From NCBI RefSeq assembly GCF_025685685.1, contig NZ_JAGSYH010000002.1, forward strand, positions 668,768-732,767: a stretch of 64,000 nt of DNA, given 5' to 3'. Positions 15,238 through 25,636 of the stretch are shown here, in pieces. The position numbers and the translations under genes were made by a program. The notes beneath the pieces were generated by a model, which saw only the letters and a program-made list of their open reading frames with translations, did no database searches and was not told where the DNA came from. Position 1 is the stretch's first letter. The number at the start of each line of letters is the position of its first letter. The DNA comes from Acidicapsa dinghuensis. GTDB taxonomy: Bacteria > Acidobacteriota > Terriglobia > Terriglobales > Acidobacteriaceae.

Positions 15238-17202
15238 ATGACAGAACCGGGAATGGGGCCGGAAACAAATCCTGAGACAAACGCCGAGCACGGATCGATG
15301 GAACCGGCGACTGTACCTCCGGCTGCAGCCACACCCGGCGCACCTCGACGCAGGCGGCGGTGGACGCGGTGGCTGATGTGGGTTGGCATCTGCGTTGCCG
15401 TGATTCTGGTGGTGCTCGGAGTTATTGTTGCTGTGCTCTTGGAGCGAGCGCAGCCGATGCTGAAAGCAGCATTGATCGATGCGCTGGAAAAGCGGTTCCA
15501 CGCGAAGGTGGAACTGGACGACCTGCGCGTTTCAGTAATGAATGGGTACGAGGTTGAGGGGCGCGGTTTGCGGATCTGGCTGCCGAAGCAGGCGGTCGAT
15601 GAGCTATCGGCAGAAAATGCAGCGACAACGCAGCCGAAGCCGAGTCCGTCTGGAAAGACCGCAGCTGGACAGACCGCTGCTGCTGAAGCTGCGACCATGG
15701 CCGCTCCTACAGCTTTTGAAGCGTGGCGCACTGAGCCGTGGATTGTGGTGCAGCAGATCAAGTTTCGCGCGACCTGGGAGATACTCTCAGGGAAGCCCAT
15801 CAACATACCGGTGATTCATGTAGTGGGTGTGCGCGTGATCCTGCCGCCTAAAGCAGAACGCCCTCACCTGAAGTTCTCAGACGAACAGAAAGAAGCGGAG
15901 GCTGACGCACAATCGCAAGAGCAACCGATGTCCCCGGATAACAACACACCGGCAGATAACAGCTCTTCTGGCAAATCAAAGCTATTTAAGATTCCGGCGG
16001 TGATGGTGCGGCGTGTTGAATGCTCGGGCGCATTACTGGAAATCACACGCGCACAACAGCCGGGCAAACCCGCGAAGGTACCGCTGGACTTCACGTTTCA
16101 GAACATCGTGGTGATCCCTGACCTACATGGCGGGCCGATGGGATTCACGGTGGACATGGTGAACGCAAAGCCGGTGGGAGATATTCACTCGACAGGCAAG
16201 GCGGGACCGTGGACAGCGGGCGATCCAGGCGCGCTACCGGTGGAGGGCGATTATAGCTTCAAGAACGCGGACCTGAGCACGATCAAAGGGATCGCTGGAA
16301 CGCTTTCTTCCACTGGCCACTACGAGGGCACACTGCGAGCAATTACCGCCGACGGAGACACGCGGACACCCGATTTCAGACTGGAGCGGGTAAGCCCGAA
16401 TGCTGGCGAACTGTTGACGACGCACTATCACGCGCTGATCGATGGGACGAATGGAGATACATGGTTGCAGCCTGTGAATGCCATGCTGGGCAACACGCAC
16501 ATTCTGGCGAAAGGCAAGGTGGTTCGCGCTGAGGATGCAACCGGCCAGAAGCATGGGCACGATATTCAGCTTGATGTGACAGTGGATCGCGGGAATATCG
16601 AAGATATTTTGAAGATCTCTGCCGATCAACAGACTCCATTTGTAATCGGCAATCTGACGCTGCACACGGATTTTCATCTGCCACCAGGTCAGCAGAACGT
16701 GATCGACAAGCTCGAATTGAACGGGCAGTTTCACCTGGCGCAGGCAAAATTTACGAGTGACAAGATTCAGGGGCGAATTGAGGAGTTGAGTTTGCGTGGA
16801 CAGGGCAAGCCAGACGAGGTGAAATCGACGGACCCTACGACGGTACTGTCGGAGATGCAAGGTCACTTCAAGCTTGGCGACGGACAACTTGACCTGCCGG
16901 ATCTGGATTACAACGTGCCGGGCGCGGAGATCAAGGTTCACGGCAGTTATGGAATGCAGCAGGGCAGCCTCAACTTTCAGGGAGATGCCAAGCTGCAGGC
17001 GTCGCTGTCACAGGTTGTGGGCGGATGGAAGGGATTTTTGTTGAAGCCGGTCGATCCGCTGCTGCACAAGAATGGAGCTGGCACCGATGTCCCAATTCAC
17101 GTGGAAGGAACACGGCAGGATCCAAAGTTTGGCGTGGATTTCGGACGAATCGGAAAAACGGATAAGACAAATAAAACGGAAGATCAACCGAGTCCCCAAT
17201 AA
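15238..17202 (+). CDS. AsmA-like single-pass membrane protein
   Basis: 654 residues. A proline- and arginine-rich cytoplasmic N-terminus is followed by one membrane helix (about 44-69). Then comes LKAALIDALEKRFHAKVELD, the entry to an AsmA/DUF748-type periplasmic domain of long beta-strands. The C-terminal half repeats beta patterns (GNLTLHTDFHLPPGQQNVID, YGMQQGSLNFQGDAKLQASL) typical of bridge-like lipid transporters. An outer-membrane lipid homeostasis role is inferred from the family. The flavin reductase-like gene starts 2 bases after its stop. Confidence 0.75.
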   Translation: MTEPGMGPETNPETNAEHGSMEPATVPPAAATPGAPRRRRRWTRWLMWVGICVAVILVVLGVIVAVLLERAQPMLKAALIDALEKRFHAKVELDDLRVSVMNGYEVEGRGLRIWLPKQAVDELSAENAATTQPKPSPSGKTAAGQTAAAEAATMAAPTAFEAWRTEPWIVVQQIKFRATWEILSGKPINIPVIHVVGVRVILPPKAERPHLKFSDEQKEAEADAQSQEQPMSPDNNTPADNSSSGKSKLFKIPAVMVRRVECSGALLEITRAQQPGKPAKVPLDFTFQNIVVIPDLHGGPMGFTVDMVNAKPVGDIHSTGKAGPWTAGDPGALPVEGDYSFKNADLSTIKGIAGTLSSTGHYEGTLRAITADGDTRTPDFRLERVSPNAGELLTTHYHALIDGTNGDTWLQPVNAMLGNTHILAKGKVVRAEDATGQKHGHDIQLDVTVDRGNIEDILKISADQQTPFVIGNLTLHTDFHLPPGQQNVIDKLELNGQFHLAQAKFTSDKIQGRIEELSLRGQGKPDEVKSTDPTTVLSEMQGHFKLGDGQLDLPDLDYNVPGAEIKVHGSYGMQQGSLNFQGDAKLQASLSQVVGGWKGFLLKPVDPLLHKNGAGTDVPIHVEGTRQDPKFGVDFGRIGKTDKTNKTEDQPSPQ

Positions 17203-17203
17203 A

Positions 17204-17827
17204 ATGCCTGATCACGAATTCTGCACAATTGAGCCGAAGATTCTGTACTTTGGAACGCCTGTGGCATTGATCAGTTCCCTGAACGAAGATGGGAGCACAA
17301 ACCTCGCGCCCATGTCGTCGTTCTGGACGCTGGGATGGACGATGATGCTTGGATTGCTGGACGACACGAAGACAGCAGAGAATCTGAGCCGGGTTCCGGA
17401 GTGCGTCGTTAATCTGCCATCTCCTGAGATGTGGCAGCAGGTGGAAAAGCTTGCACCACTCACGGGAAAGACTCCGGTGCCGGAGAGCAAGGCTAAGCAA
17501 TTTCGTTTCGCGGCGGATAAGTTCGCCGCAGCGAACCTGACTCCATTGACAAGTGAGGCGGTTGGGCCTGCACGGGCGCAGGAGTGCCCTGTACAGATGG
17601 AGGCGCGCGTAAACAAGATGCACCGCATGCATGGCGAGCGGTTGGAGCGGCTTGGCGGTGGTCTTGCTGCTGAAGTAGAGGTTCTGCGGGTATATGTATC
17701 TAAGGAATTCGTATTGAGCGACAGTTATGTCAATCCAGCAAAGTGGTCGCCGCTTATCTATAACTTTCGCCACTACTTTCGATTAGCCGAAATCGAGCTC
17801 GGAAAGACTTTCCGCGCAGAAAAGTAA
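17204..17827 (+). CDS. Flavin reductase-like domain protein
   Basis: 207 residues from the ATG at 17204. The FMN-binding split-barrel pattern is visible: TPVALISSLNEDGSTNLAPM, then SSFWTLGWTMMLGLLDDTKT and ECVVNLPSPEMWQQVEKLA. Members are NAD(P)H:flavin oxidoreductases or flavoenzymes of the DIM6/NTAB group; the substrate is not predictable. The longer frame upstream overlaps the AsmA-like gene and is not used. It is probably co-transcribed with that gene. Confidence 0.85.
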   Translation: MPDHEFCTIEPKILYFGTPVALISSLNEDGSTNLAPMSSFWTLGWTMMLGLLDDTKTAENLSRVPECVVNLPSPEMWQQVEKLAPLTGKTPVPESKAKQFRFAADKFAAANLTPLTSEAVGPARAQECPVQMEARVNKMHRMHGERLERLGGGLAAEVEVLRVYVSKEFVLSDSYVNPAKWSPLIYNFRHYFRLAEIELGKTFRAEK

Positions 17828-17986
17828 TGGTTTTCATTTCTAACAAGAGGTTTCCGGTAGCGGTCCGCGCTAACATTTGCATATACAAAACGGAACAAAT
17901 GCATTAGTTTGACTGCTGTCACACCTCTGCCGGCAAACAGCCTATCCTCAGGCACGAGCAGCGGGCGACACTACGGAGGAAACAGA

Positions 17987-19789
17987 ATGAACCGCAAGTG
18001 CGTTACTGCACTTCTAGCGGGTGGGCTGGTGTTTGCCCTGTCGCTTGGAGTGGTGGCCCGTCCCGCAGCCAGCCAGGCACCCGATCCCTCAGAAAAAATG
18101 CAAAGAGACTCTGCCAGTGCGGAAGAAAACTGGTGGAAGAATGCTGTGATCTACGAGATTTATCCGCGCAGTTTTCAGGATTCGAATGGAGACGGTGTAG
18201 GCGACCTGAACGGTATTACGTCGCGGCTGGATTACCTGCAGAAGCTGGGCGTGGATGCGATCTGGCTGACGCCGTGCTATCCCTCGCCGCAGGTGGATTT
18301 CGGTTACGACATCTCGGACTACGAAGCAATCGATCCGCAGTATGGAACGATGGCGGATTTTGACCGGCTGGTGGCCGAGGCTGGCAAACGCCATATTCGC
18401 GTGATTATGGACATGGTGATGAACCACTCGTCGGACAAGCACAAGTGGTTTCTCGAATCGCGCAGTTCTCGCGACAACCCGAAGCGCAACTGGTATGTGT
18501 GGAAGGACGGCAAGGGAGAGACGGAGACGAGCAAGGGCGAGCCGCCAAACAACTGGCAGTCGGATTTTGGTCACTCGGCCTGGGAGTGGGACGCGAAGAC
18601 GCGGCAGTACTACTATCACAAGTTCTATATTCAGCAGCCGGACTTCAACTGGAACAATCCGGCGGTGATGAAGGCGTTTGACGATATCTCACGCTTCTGG
18701 CTGAACAAGGGAGTGGCTGGGTTCCGGTTCGATGCGATTACGACGCTGTTTGAAGATCCAAACTGGATTGACGACAAGCCGCTGCTCGACAAGAACGGAC
18801 ACACATTCCTGAACCCATACGGCGATATAGCGCTGGACGATGCACGAACGAACAATCTGCCGGGCGTGTATCCCGTGATGGCGCACTACCGCAGGCTTTT
18901 CGACAGCGTGAGTCCGACAGTGTTTCCGGGGCGGCGGGTGATGATCGGAGAGACATATGTGCCGACAATCAACGATCTGCTGAAGATGTATGGTCCTGCG
19001 GACAAACCGGAGTTTGAGCTGCCAATGGATACGCAGCTTGGGTTTATCAACAAGCTGGATGTGGATACCTTCCGCAACAAGCTCGCGGATGTGGAAACGA
19101 AGATCGGCGACAACGTGCCGATGCTGGTCTTTGATAACCACGACAACCCACGCATCGATGCGCGTTACGGCGATGGCGTACATGACACAGAGATCACGCG
19201 GGTGATCTCGACGATCCTGTTTGCAAGCAAGGGCGCTTCCCTCTTCTATTACGGCGCGGAGCTGGGCATGAAGACTACGCCGCCGACGCGCAAGGAAGAT
19301 GTGAAAGACCCAGTCGGACTGACAGGATGGCCAAAGGAAAAGGGCCGTGACGGAGAGCGCACGCCGATGCAGTGGGATGAATCGGAGTATGCGGGATTCT
19401 CAACGGCGAAGACGTGGCTGCCGGTGCCGCCGAACAAGGCCGAGATTAATGTGAAGGCCGAGGAAGCGGACCCGAACTCACTGTTGCACTGGTATGAGGA
19501 GCTGATTCATTTGAAAAAAACAAATTCCTCATTGAAACTTGGGTCTACGGTGATGATTGATCCGTCGAACAAACAGGTACTTAGCTGGCTGCGCAAGGGT
19601 CCTGGCAGAGATGAGGTTGTGGTTTCGGTGAATTTCACGGCGGAACCTCAGACCGTAAAGCTAGCTTCCCCCGAAGTGCGTGGCAAACAGGCTCAAACGT
19701 TGCTCAAGTCGCCCGGAACTGCTGACCCGGCAAGCCTTGAATCAGTGGCGTTGCCGCCATTTGGTGTTTACATCGGTGAAGTGAAGTAG
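17987..19789 (+). CDS. Exported GH13 alpha-glucosidase
   Basis: 600 residues from the ATG at 17987 (GGAGG site, 8 bases upstream). A signal peptide covers about residues 1-29 (hydrophobic run, then ARPAASQA). The GH13 regions are all present: DMVMNHSSD, GFRFDAI with nucleophile Asp249, GETYV with acid/base Glu322, and FDNHDNPR with Asp386. Region V, QPDFNW, places it with oligo-1,6-glucosidase/alpha-glucosidase subfamilies. Ala rather than Val after the nucleophile points to alpha-1,4 rather than alpha-1,6 preference (inference from the family rule). It probably degrades malto-oligosaccharides in the periplasm. Confidence 0.9.
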   Translation: MNRKCVTALLAGGLVFALSLGVVARPAASQAPDPSEKMQRDSASAEENWWKNAVIYEIYPRSFQDSNGDGVGDLNGITSRLDYLQKLGVDAIWLTPCYPSPQVDFGYDISDYEAIDPQYGTMADFDRLVAEAGKRHIRVIMDMVMNHSSDKHKWFLESRSSRDNPKRNWYVWKDGKGETETSKGEPPNNWQSDFGHSAWEWDAKTRQYYYHKFYIQQPDFNWNNPAVMKAFDDISRFWLNKGVAGFRFDAITTLFEDPNWIDDKPLLDKNGHTFLNPYGDIALDDARTNNLPGVYPVMAHYRRLFDSVSPTVFPGRRVMIGETYVPTINDLLKMYGPADKPEFELPMDTQLGFINKLDVDTFRNKLADVETKIGDNVPMLVFDNHDNPRIDARYGDGVHDTEITRVISTILFASKGASLFYYGAELGMKTTPPTRKEDVKDPVGLTGWPKEKGRDGERTPMQWDESEYAGFSTAKTWLPVPPNKAEINVKAEEADPNSLLHWYEELIHLKKTNSSLKLGSTVMIDPSNKQVLSWLRKGPGRDEVVVSVNFTAEPQTVKLASPEVRGKQAQTLLKSPGTADPASLESVALPPFGVYIGEVK

Positions 19790-19962
19790 TAGGGGTTGAT
19801 TTCAGCCTCTCTGACTGAAATCTCTCGCGCTTCGAAACACAAACGGATTCCTGAACTTTCGTTGTGCAGTCGACAACCTGTAGTGCTTGGCGGGGAAATG
19901 CCGTATCGCGAGTCCGGCGTGACTTCCCCGCCATTTCTTTGTCTGCAATCGATTGGGCATAA

Positions 19963-21714
19963 TCAAGGTGCGTTAGGCAGCAGACCCTGCTGGACCAGTA
20001 CTGGTGGGTGGCGGTAGTGGGTGTGCTGCTCGTAGTCGTAGGCCCAGCTGAGCAGGTCGCCGTCATGCCAGGGGCGGGTTGAGATTTCAAGGCCAAATGG
20101 CAGGCCACCGGGGTACCAGCCGCCTACAACGACCACTGCAGGAACGCCGATGATGTTGGCCCAGCTTGTCTCCGAGTGCGGGCCGCCGCTGATGCCGCCG
20201 TCCTGGGGCATGGTTTCATCTGGTGGAGGCATCTGCGTGGCCGGGTAGACGTAGGCGTCGAGGTGATAGCGATCCAAGGTATCGAGATAGATCTGGAGGG
20301 TCTTTTCGCGAGGGTCGTAATAGTTGGCCTGGGCTGATGGGTCGGATTCGAGCAGGGACGGTGGCTGAGCAGGCAGGCCGCGGCGGTCAGTGGTTTGCTG
20401 ATAACCGGAGATGACCTCGGGGATCTTGTGGCCCGTGAACTTCTCATACTCTTCAATGGAGTGGTAGTACGACGGGCCGTAGTTTTTGAGGAAAGATTCG
20501 GTGCCTTCGCGGATGTAGGGTAAGGTGCCGACACGGCTGGCGGTCTTAGCGAAAGAGTCGGGGAGGAGATTGTCGTCGAAGACGATCTCCGCTCCGGCTG
20601 CCCGCAGGGCTTCAATAGATTTGAGGAAAGCGGCGCGGGTTTCAGGACGTAGCGGAGTGGTGTCGTGTTCTTCCTCTGTCTCGGCGGCGTCTGCGGAGAC
20701 TGTGGCGGCCAGTCCCTGAAATGGGACATCTCTGCCATGCAGGATGAAGGACGGAACGCCGAAGCGTTTGCCTTTCAAGGAACCGGGCTTCAGGTAGTTG
20801 GTGTATGGACCGCGCTCGGCTTTGGTTGCTGAGTCCGCAGTGCGAGGGTCGGCTGGGTCGGGCGTGGGATGGCCGCTGGAGCCGATGCCTGCCATCACGT
20901 CGAGTGCGATGGCCGCGTCGGTGACGTTACGCGCGATGGGGCCAGTGTTGTCGAGGAGCCAGTCTAGTGGGGCGATGCCGGCGGTGCTGACGAGGCCGCG
21001 CGTGGGGAATACTCCGATGACCGCCGACGTGGCTGAAGGCATGCGGATAGAGTTGCCGGTGTCGGTGCCGTTGCCGAGAACAGCCATGTCGGAGGTGACC
21101 GCCGTGACGGTGCCTCCGGAAGAGCCGCCAGGAGAGAAGCGAACATCATAGGCGTTGCCGGTGCGGCCGAAGGAGCTGGAGCGATTGGTGTCGCTGGCGG
21201 CAAAGTCAGGCATGTTGGTGTGGCCGATAAGGATAGCTCCGGCGGCGCGCAGGCGGGCGACTACGGTTGCGTCCTGCGGGGCGATGAGTTGCTTGCGGGG
21301 GATTATGTAGCCGGCCCAGCCGTCTGTGGTGATCTGGCCTTTGATGCTGGTGTTGGCCTTGATCACGATGGGAATACCCCAGAGCGGTCCATGCGAAGCA
21401 GATGACGATTCGGCGTCTTCCTTCGCGGCCTGCGCGAGAGCATCTTTTTCCATCACAGTTTCGACGGGGCGGTAGATGCCGTTATAGCGATGGATGCGGG
21501 CGAGGTGCCACTCGACTACCTGCGTGATGGTGTACTTATGTGCGGCGTAGAGGGACTCAAGCTTTGGGACTGTGACTTCGAAGAGGTCTCTATCGATTTG
21601 CGTTGGGGCGATTTGCGTTGGAACGGGCTTCGAGGATTGTGCCGAGGACAAAGAAGAAACACCGATGGCGATGAGAGTAAACAGACTCGATTTCCGCATG
21701 AGCCATCTTCGCAT
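19963..21714 (-). CDS. Exported amidase (amidase signature family)
   Basis: 583 residues with a signal peptide (about 1-26, ending SLSSAQS). The Ser-cisSer-Lys triad is visible: Lys119 in GIPIVIKANT, cis-Ser in SPGGSSGGT (about 198), and the nucleophile Ser222 in GTDTGNSIRMPS. The C-terminal part has the usual amidase tail (GVPAVVVVGGWYPGGLPFGL). Secreted amidases of this type cleave small amides or peptides; the substrate is unknown. It converges with the GH13 gene, leaving about 170 bases between. Confidence 0.88.
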   Translation of the reverse strand: MRRWLMRKSSLFTLIAIGVSSLSSAQSSKPVPTQIAPTQIDRDLFEVTVPKLESLYAAHKYTITQVVEWHLARIHRYNGIYRPVETVMEKDALAQAAKEDAESSSASHGPLWGIPIVIKANTSIKGQITTDGWAGYIIPRKQLIAPQDATVVARLRAAGAILIGHTNMPDFAASDTNRSSSFGRTGNAYDVRFSPGGSSGGTVTAVTSDMAVLGNGTDTGNSIRMPSATSAVIGVFPTRGLVSTAGIAPLDWLLDNTGPIARNVTDAAIALDVMAGIGSSGHPTPDPADPRTADSATKAERGPYTNYLKPGSLKGKRFGVPSFILHGRDVPFQGLAATVSADAAETEEEHDTTPLRPETRAAFLKSIEALRAAGAEIVFDDNLLPDSFAKTASRVGTLPYIREGTESFLKNYGPSYYHSIEEYEKFTGHKIPEVISGYQQTTDRRGLPAQPPSLLESDPSAQANYYDPREKTLQIYLDTLDRYHLDAYVYPATQMPPPDETMPQDGGISGGPHSETSWANIIGVPAVVVVGGWYPGGLPFGLEISTRPWHDGDLLSWAYDYEQHTHYRHPPVLVQQGLLPNAP

Positions 21715-21765
21715 CTGGCATCGCCGCGACGGATGGAATTTGTGAGACCCCCAGCCGATGGAGGA

Positions 21766-22983
21766 TTACGAGGCGGCCGTGAGGGAATGGCAAAGATTTT
21801 CGGGCAGGATGCTTTCGTAACCCGCGTAGACGCCTTCGAAGACGGAATCCCAGGAAGCGGTGAGGGCGTAGGCGCGGGCGGCGTTGCGCATGGTCTGGTG
21901 TTGGGCGGGATTTGTCAGGACGCTGAGGATTGCGTCGGTGAAGCCTTCGTCGGGAGCGATGCGACCGGTGGCTGATTCATCCTGCGTGTCGCGGACGATG
22001 TAGCGCGGGCCGCCGTCGGGGGTGACGATGGCGGGAACGCTGCTGGCGAGCGCTTCGAGAACAACGTTACCGAAGGTGTCGGTGTGAGAAGGGAAGACGA
22101 AGAGATCCATACTGGCGTAGGCCTGCGCCAATGCTTCGCCGTGGAGGACTCCAGCAAAATCGGCCTGTGGCATGCGCTCGCGGAGCCAGGCTTCTTCCTG
22201 TCCATGGCCGATGATGAGAAAGCGGAAGTTGGTGAAGCCGCGGGCGATCAGCTCATCATGAATGGCCGCGAGATGGGTGACGTTTTTCTCGATGGATAGA
22301 CGTCCGCAGAAGCCGAGGATTGCTGGCGCATCAGGACGGAATTCGGGGCGCCTTGCAGGCGAAAAGAGTACAGTATCGACGCCACGCGGCATGAGATGGC
22401 AGGTGCGGCCGGTGGCAGATTCGAGAAGTTCGCAGAGCTCGCGGTTGGGCGCGTAGAGGACCTTGGCGATGGAGTAAAAGCGGGCGGCTGCGGCGAGGGT
22501 GAGATCCTGGATCTTTTTGCCGGTCGATTGCGAATGCTTTTCGGGGAGCAGGCGCAGGAGCCAGTCAGAACGTCGGGCCAGGTATTCGTGGACGTTGGTG
22601 TGCCACGAAGCAGCTAGTGGTAGCTCGCGATGATAGGCAAGGCCAGCGCCGAGCATGCCGACTTCGCTGGGGCCAGTGATGTGGATGAGATTAGGCTGAA
22701 AGCGGTCGAGGACCTCGTGCATGATGGGAATGTGGCGCGGGAAAGCGGGATCGAAGCGTAGGTCTTTCTCAAGCGCGAAGGAGAAGATGCCGCGCGGTAA
22801 TTCGAGAGTCCAGACGTTACCGTCTTGCTGGAAGCTTTCTGTGCGGTCGCCCGCCCGGATGCAGAGAAATGGTATGTCGCGGCGGCGCGCGAAGGCTTCG
22901 AAGTGGCGGCTGGTGTGCGCCACTCCGTTCACCTCATGAAAAGAGTCAGGAAAATACGCTACTCGTGGTGGGGTTGATTGCAT
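21766..22983 (-). CDS. GT4-type glycosyltransferase (GT-B fold)
   Basis: 405 residues. The N-terminal Rossmann half starts RVAYFPDSFHEVNGVAHTSR and contains GPSEVGMLG and SWHTNVHEYLARR. The C-terminal donor-binding half has LGFCGRLSIEKNV, FLIIGHGQEEAWLRERM, and the EX7E-type SHTDTFGNVVLEALASSVPA. It is closest in look to mannosyltransferases of the MgtA/PimB group, which use GDP-mannose, but the donor is not proven. It runs on the same strand as the amidase with a 50-base gap and may add sugars to a membrane lipid. Confidence 0.85.
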   Translation of the reverse strand: MQSTPPRVAYFPDSFHEVNGVAHTSRHFEAFARRRDIPFLCIRAGDRTESFQQDGNVWTLELPRGIFSFALEKDLRFDPAFPRHIPIMHEVLDRFQPNLIHITGPSEVGMLGAGLAYHRELPLAASWHTNVHEYLARRSDWLLRLLPEKHSQSTGKKIQDLTLAAAARFYSIAKVLYAPNRELCELLESATGRTCHLMPRGVDTVLFSPARRPEFRPDAPAILGFCGRLSIEKNVTHLAAIHDELIARGFTNFRFLIIGHGQEEAWLRERMPQADFAGVLHGEALAQAYASMDLFVFPSHTDTFGNVVLEALASSVPAIVTPDGGPRYIVRDTQDESATGRIAPDEGFTDAILSVLTNPAQHQTMRNAARAYALTASWDSVFEGVYAGYESILPENLCHSLTAAS

Positions 22984-23067
22984 GTTCTAGACAGATAGAC
23001 GGCGCGGCAACTACAAGGAAATGAATAACTGCTGATTGTTCCCTCGCTCTGTATCGACGAGCCAGGC

Positions 23068-24222
23068 TTATTGATCTCCGAGTTCAAAACGAAGTTGAGT
23101 AGAGTCGTCCCAAGCATATCGCAGGCTGCTTGAGACAGGCCCTTTCCCCATCATACGTATCATGGCGAGCAGCGCTGAAAGTACGCGCGGGGGACGGTTG
23201 TTAGGCCAGAGTTCGCTGAGCGGGCGAACGTCGCCTTTGCTATCGGGATGGAAGACACGCTCATCCCAGGTGCGGGAGCCTTGCGGGAACTCGGGGTAAT
23301 TGCGGATAGCATCCATGGTGGACTGCAGGATGCGGTGCTTCCATGGCTCGGCGTACTGATTCATGAAGAGCACAGAGCTGCGGCGCTCTTTGCGGATCTC
23401 GTTGACAAACTCATTGAAGCTGGTGGCGCCGGTGAGGTTGATGTTCGCGTTGGGCTCGACACCGTGACGGTCGCCGCCGGAGATAAGCACCATGTTCCAG
23501 CGCTCGGCGAGACGGCGGACCTTGCGATTCTCTTCCCAGTTGCGCAGGCCGTTGAGTTCGAGCGCGTGGAGATAGGCGCCGTTCTTCTGCAGGAATTCAT
23601 TGACAAGAAACTCGTGCTTGTCCTGGCCGATGCGGTAGAGATCCCACAGCGGATGGTTGAAGATGACGAGGACGTTGGACTCCTGGTTAAGAGCGACGAG
23701 AAGCTCCGATAGGCGCGCGTCCGAGGGATTGGCCGTGAAGTCGTTGAGCGTGGCCATCCACTGTGAGGCGCGGGCACTGGGCAGATTGTGAATGCCGAGG
23801 TGGAAGGACTGTTCGCCGCCGTAAGGTGCGCTCCACTCAACGGAGATGGGAATGTGACGCGTGGAGGGCACAGAGCGCAACAGTAGCGGAGCGTTGATGT
23901 TGTCGTGATCGGAGACGGAGACAAGCGGCGCGAGATTGAGCTTTTCGATCTGGCGGCTCTCAAGATCGAAGGCCAGCTTCGGAGTCAGAGGTGGGGTCCA
24001 GTAGCTGCGCGCCCAGTTAATTTGAATGCCGTGTTTGCCGGGCGAGCGGCGCTCAAGGCGGTTGAGTAAAGGACGGATGAGCTTGTACTGCGCGCCCCAG
24101 TCAGCTACGAAGTCGAGAGTCTCCTGTGACTGATTGGTATGGCTGTGCAGCGAAACCCCGGTCTGATACGTGCATGCCGCGCGAGAATCGCGCCACAGGT
24201 AAGAGATCGTTGAGTTTGGCAT
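23068..24222 (-). CDS. PHP-superfamily metallohydrolase-like protein
   Basis: 384 residues. Metal-ligand motifs in the order of the PHP fold are present: SLHSHTNQS (about 24-32), SVSDHDNINAP, VIFNHPLW and ISGGDRHGVEP. These resemble histidinol-phosphate phosphatase and PHP domains, which hydrolyse phosphoesters with two or three metals. The protein is longer than a minimal PHP domain. Its start MPNSTISYLWRD has no signal peptide, so it is cytoplasmic. Substrate unknown. It lies about 80 bases upstream of the glycosyltransferase in the same direction. Confidence 0.78.
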   Translation of the reverse strand: MPNSTISYLWRDSRAACTYQTGVSLHSHTNQSQETLDFVADWGAQYKLIRPLLNRLERRSPGKHGIQINWARSYWTPPLTPKLAFDLESRQIEKLNLAPLVSVSDHDNINAPLLLRSVPSTRHIPISVEWSAPYGGEQSFHLGIHNLPSARASQWMATLNDFTANPSDARLSELLVALNQESNVLVIFNHPLWDLYRIGQDKHEFLVNEFLQKNGAYLHALELNGLRNWEENRKVRRLAERWNMVLISGGDRHGVEPNANINLTGATSFNEFVNEIRKERRSSVLFMNQYAEPWKHRILQSTMDAIRNYPEFPQGSRTWDERVFHPDSKGDVRPLSELWPNNRPPRVLSALLAMIRMMGKGPVSSSLRYAWDDSTQLRFELGDQ

Positions 24223-24455
24223 ATACGCTCCTGTCCCCGCTCAAGTTCTGGGAATGCTGCTACAGTATGCCCAGTTACCGGTAAATATGCTGTGAAAACG
24301 GTGCGAATGTCGGTTCAAAAGCGCTAGGAATCAAGGAAATAACGTTTATGTAATAAGCAAGGCTTTATATGCTCTGAGTCGAGCATGGGAAACCCGGTTT
24401 TCGATTGTGGTTCTATGCCCTTGAATCTGCGGCTGTAAGGCTGGTCGCGCAATAA

Positions 24456-25493
24456 CTATCTGGTTTTAGCAAACTCAGGGCCTGCCTGCTCTTCAGAAGC
24501 GGGCAATTGGGTGGATTCCTGCGCGATATTCGTTTTTAGTTGGGCCGACTGGAGATGGTGCTCGGTAAGGCCTTGCTTCAGAATCTCAAAGGCTTGTTCC
24601 GGGGTGTCCGCGAAGTGGAAGAGATCTACGTCGCCGGGTGAGATGGCGCCGGTGTCGATGAGCCATTGGAAGTTGAAAACTTTCTTCCAATAGTCAGAGC
24701 CATAGATGACAACGGTGATGTTTTTGGCGAGCTTGTGGGTCTGCACAAGAGTGAGGATCTCGAACATTTCGTCGATGGTTCCGAAGCCGCCGGGGAAAAC
24801 GACAAGCGCCTTGGCCAGATAGGCAAACCAGAGCTTGCGCATGAAGAAGTAGTGAAACTCGAAGTTGAGCGCCGGGGTGATGTAGGGGTTGGGGCGCTGC
24901 TCGAAGGGCAGACGGATGTTAAGGCCGATGGTTTTGCCGCCGGCTTCGTGCGCGCCGCGGTTGGCTGCCTCCATAATGCCGGGGCCACCGCCGGAAGTGA
25001 TGACGAAGCGATGGCGTTTGTTTCCATTGGAAGGAATGGTCGCCGCCCAGGTGGTGATCATGTGCGCAAGGCGGCGGGCGTCTTCGTAGTAGCGGGCCAT
25101 TTCGACAGCGGCGACGGCGCGACGGCGGCCAAGTTCACTGGCTTTGCCCTCAAGAATGTCGGGAATGGACGCTGGCTGCTCATGGGGTGGCGCTGGAGTG
25201 GCAGAACCGGTGTTATCGAGCAGTTCGAGCGCATGATCGGCCTCGGCCTTACTGTGAAAGCGCGCAGAGCCGAAGAAGACCACGGTGTCCTGGATGTGTT
25301 CTCGGCGAAAACGGGAGAGAGGCTCGGTGTATTCGGCGAGGATACGGATGACGCGACCGTCGGAACTGTTGAGAAAAGCCGGGTTCTCATAGGCAAGGAG
25401 GGCTTGCTCAAGCGCGGCTGGGATCGGGTCGGAATCGGATGCGACAGCAGACGGGGTAGCGGTAATAATTTTGTTTTCCGGTAGATCGCTCAT
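24456..25493 (-). CDS. LOG family (lysine decarboxylase-like) protein
   Basis: 345 residues. The core has TSGGGPGIMEAANRGAHEAG and PGGFGTIDEMFEILTLVQTH, the PGGxGTxxE motif of cytokinin riboside 5'-monophosphate phosphoribohydrolases (LOG) and of nucleotide-monophosphate nucleosidases such as PpnN. About 110 extra N-terminal residues make it one of the longer bacterial members. The expected reaction is cleavage of an NMP to base and ribose 5-phosphate. The FFGSARFHSK segment is the family's first strand. Neighbours give no hint of pathway. Confidence 0.88.
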   Translation of the reverse strand: MSDLPENKIITATPSAVASDSDPIPAALEQALLAYENPAFLNSSDGRVIRILAEYTEPLSRFRREHIQDTVVFFGSARFHSKAEADHALELLDNTGSATPAPPHEQPASIPDILEGKASELGRRRAVAAVEMARYYEDARRLAHMITTWAATIPSNGNKRHRFVITSGGGPGIMEAANRGAHEAGGKTIGLNIRLPFEQRPNPYITPALNFEFHYFFMRKLWFAYLAKALVVFPGGFGTIDEMFEILTLVQTHKLAKNITVVIYGSDYWKKVFNFQWLIDTGAISPGDVDLFHFADTPEQAFEILKQGLTEHHLQSAQLKTNIAQESTQLPASEEQAGPEFAKTR

Positions 25494-25636
25494 GTTCTGT
25501 CTCGATAAGTCAACTCAACACATCAACGGGCAGAGCGGACTTGCCGCTCAAAAAGATGCCCGGATGATGAGTGTAACCGGTCTGGGCTGGATTGGCAGAG
25601 CAGAAGGGGATGCCGGAAGGGGCGGACGAGATTACT

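Noticed and set aside
19798-19822. Hairpin GATTTCAG...CTGAAATC after the GH13 gene
   Set aside because: Eight-base stem with no T-tract; too weak to call a terminator.
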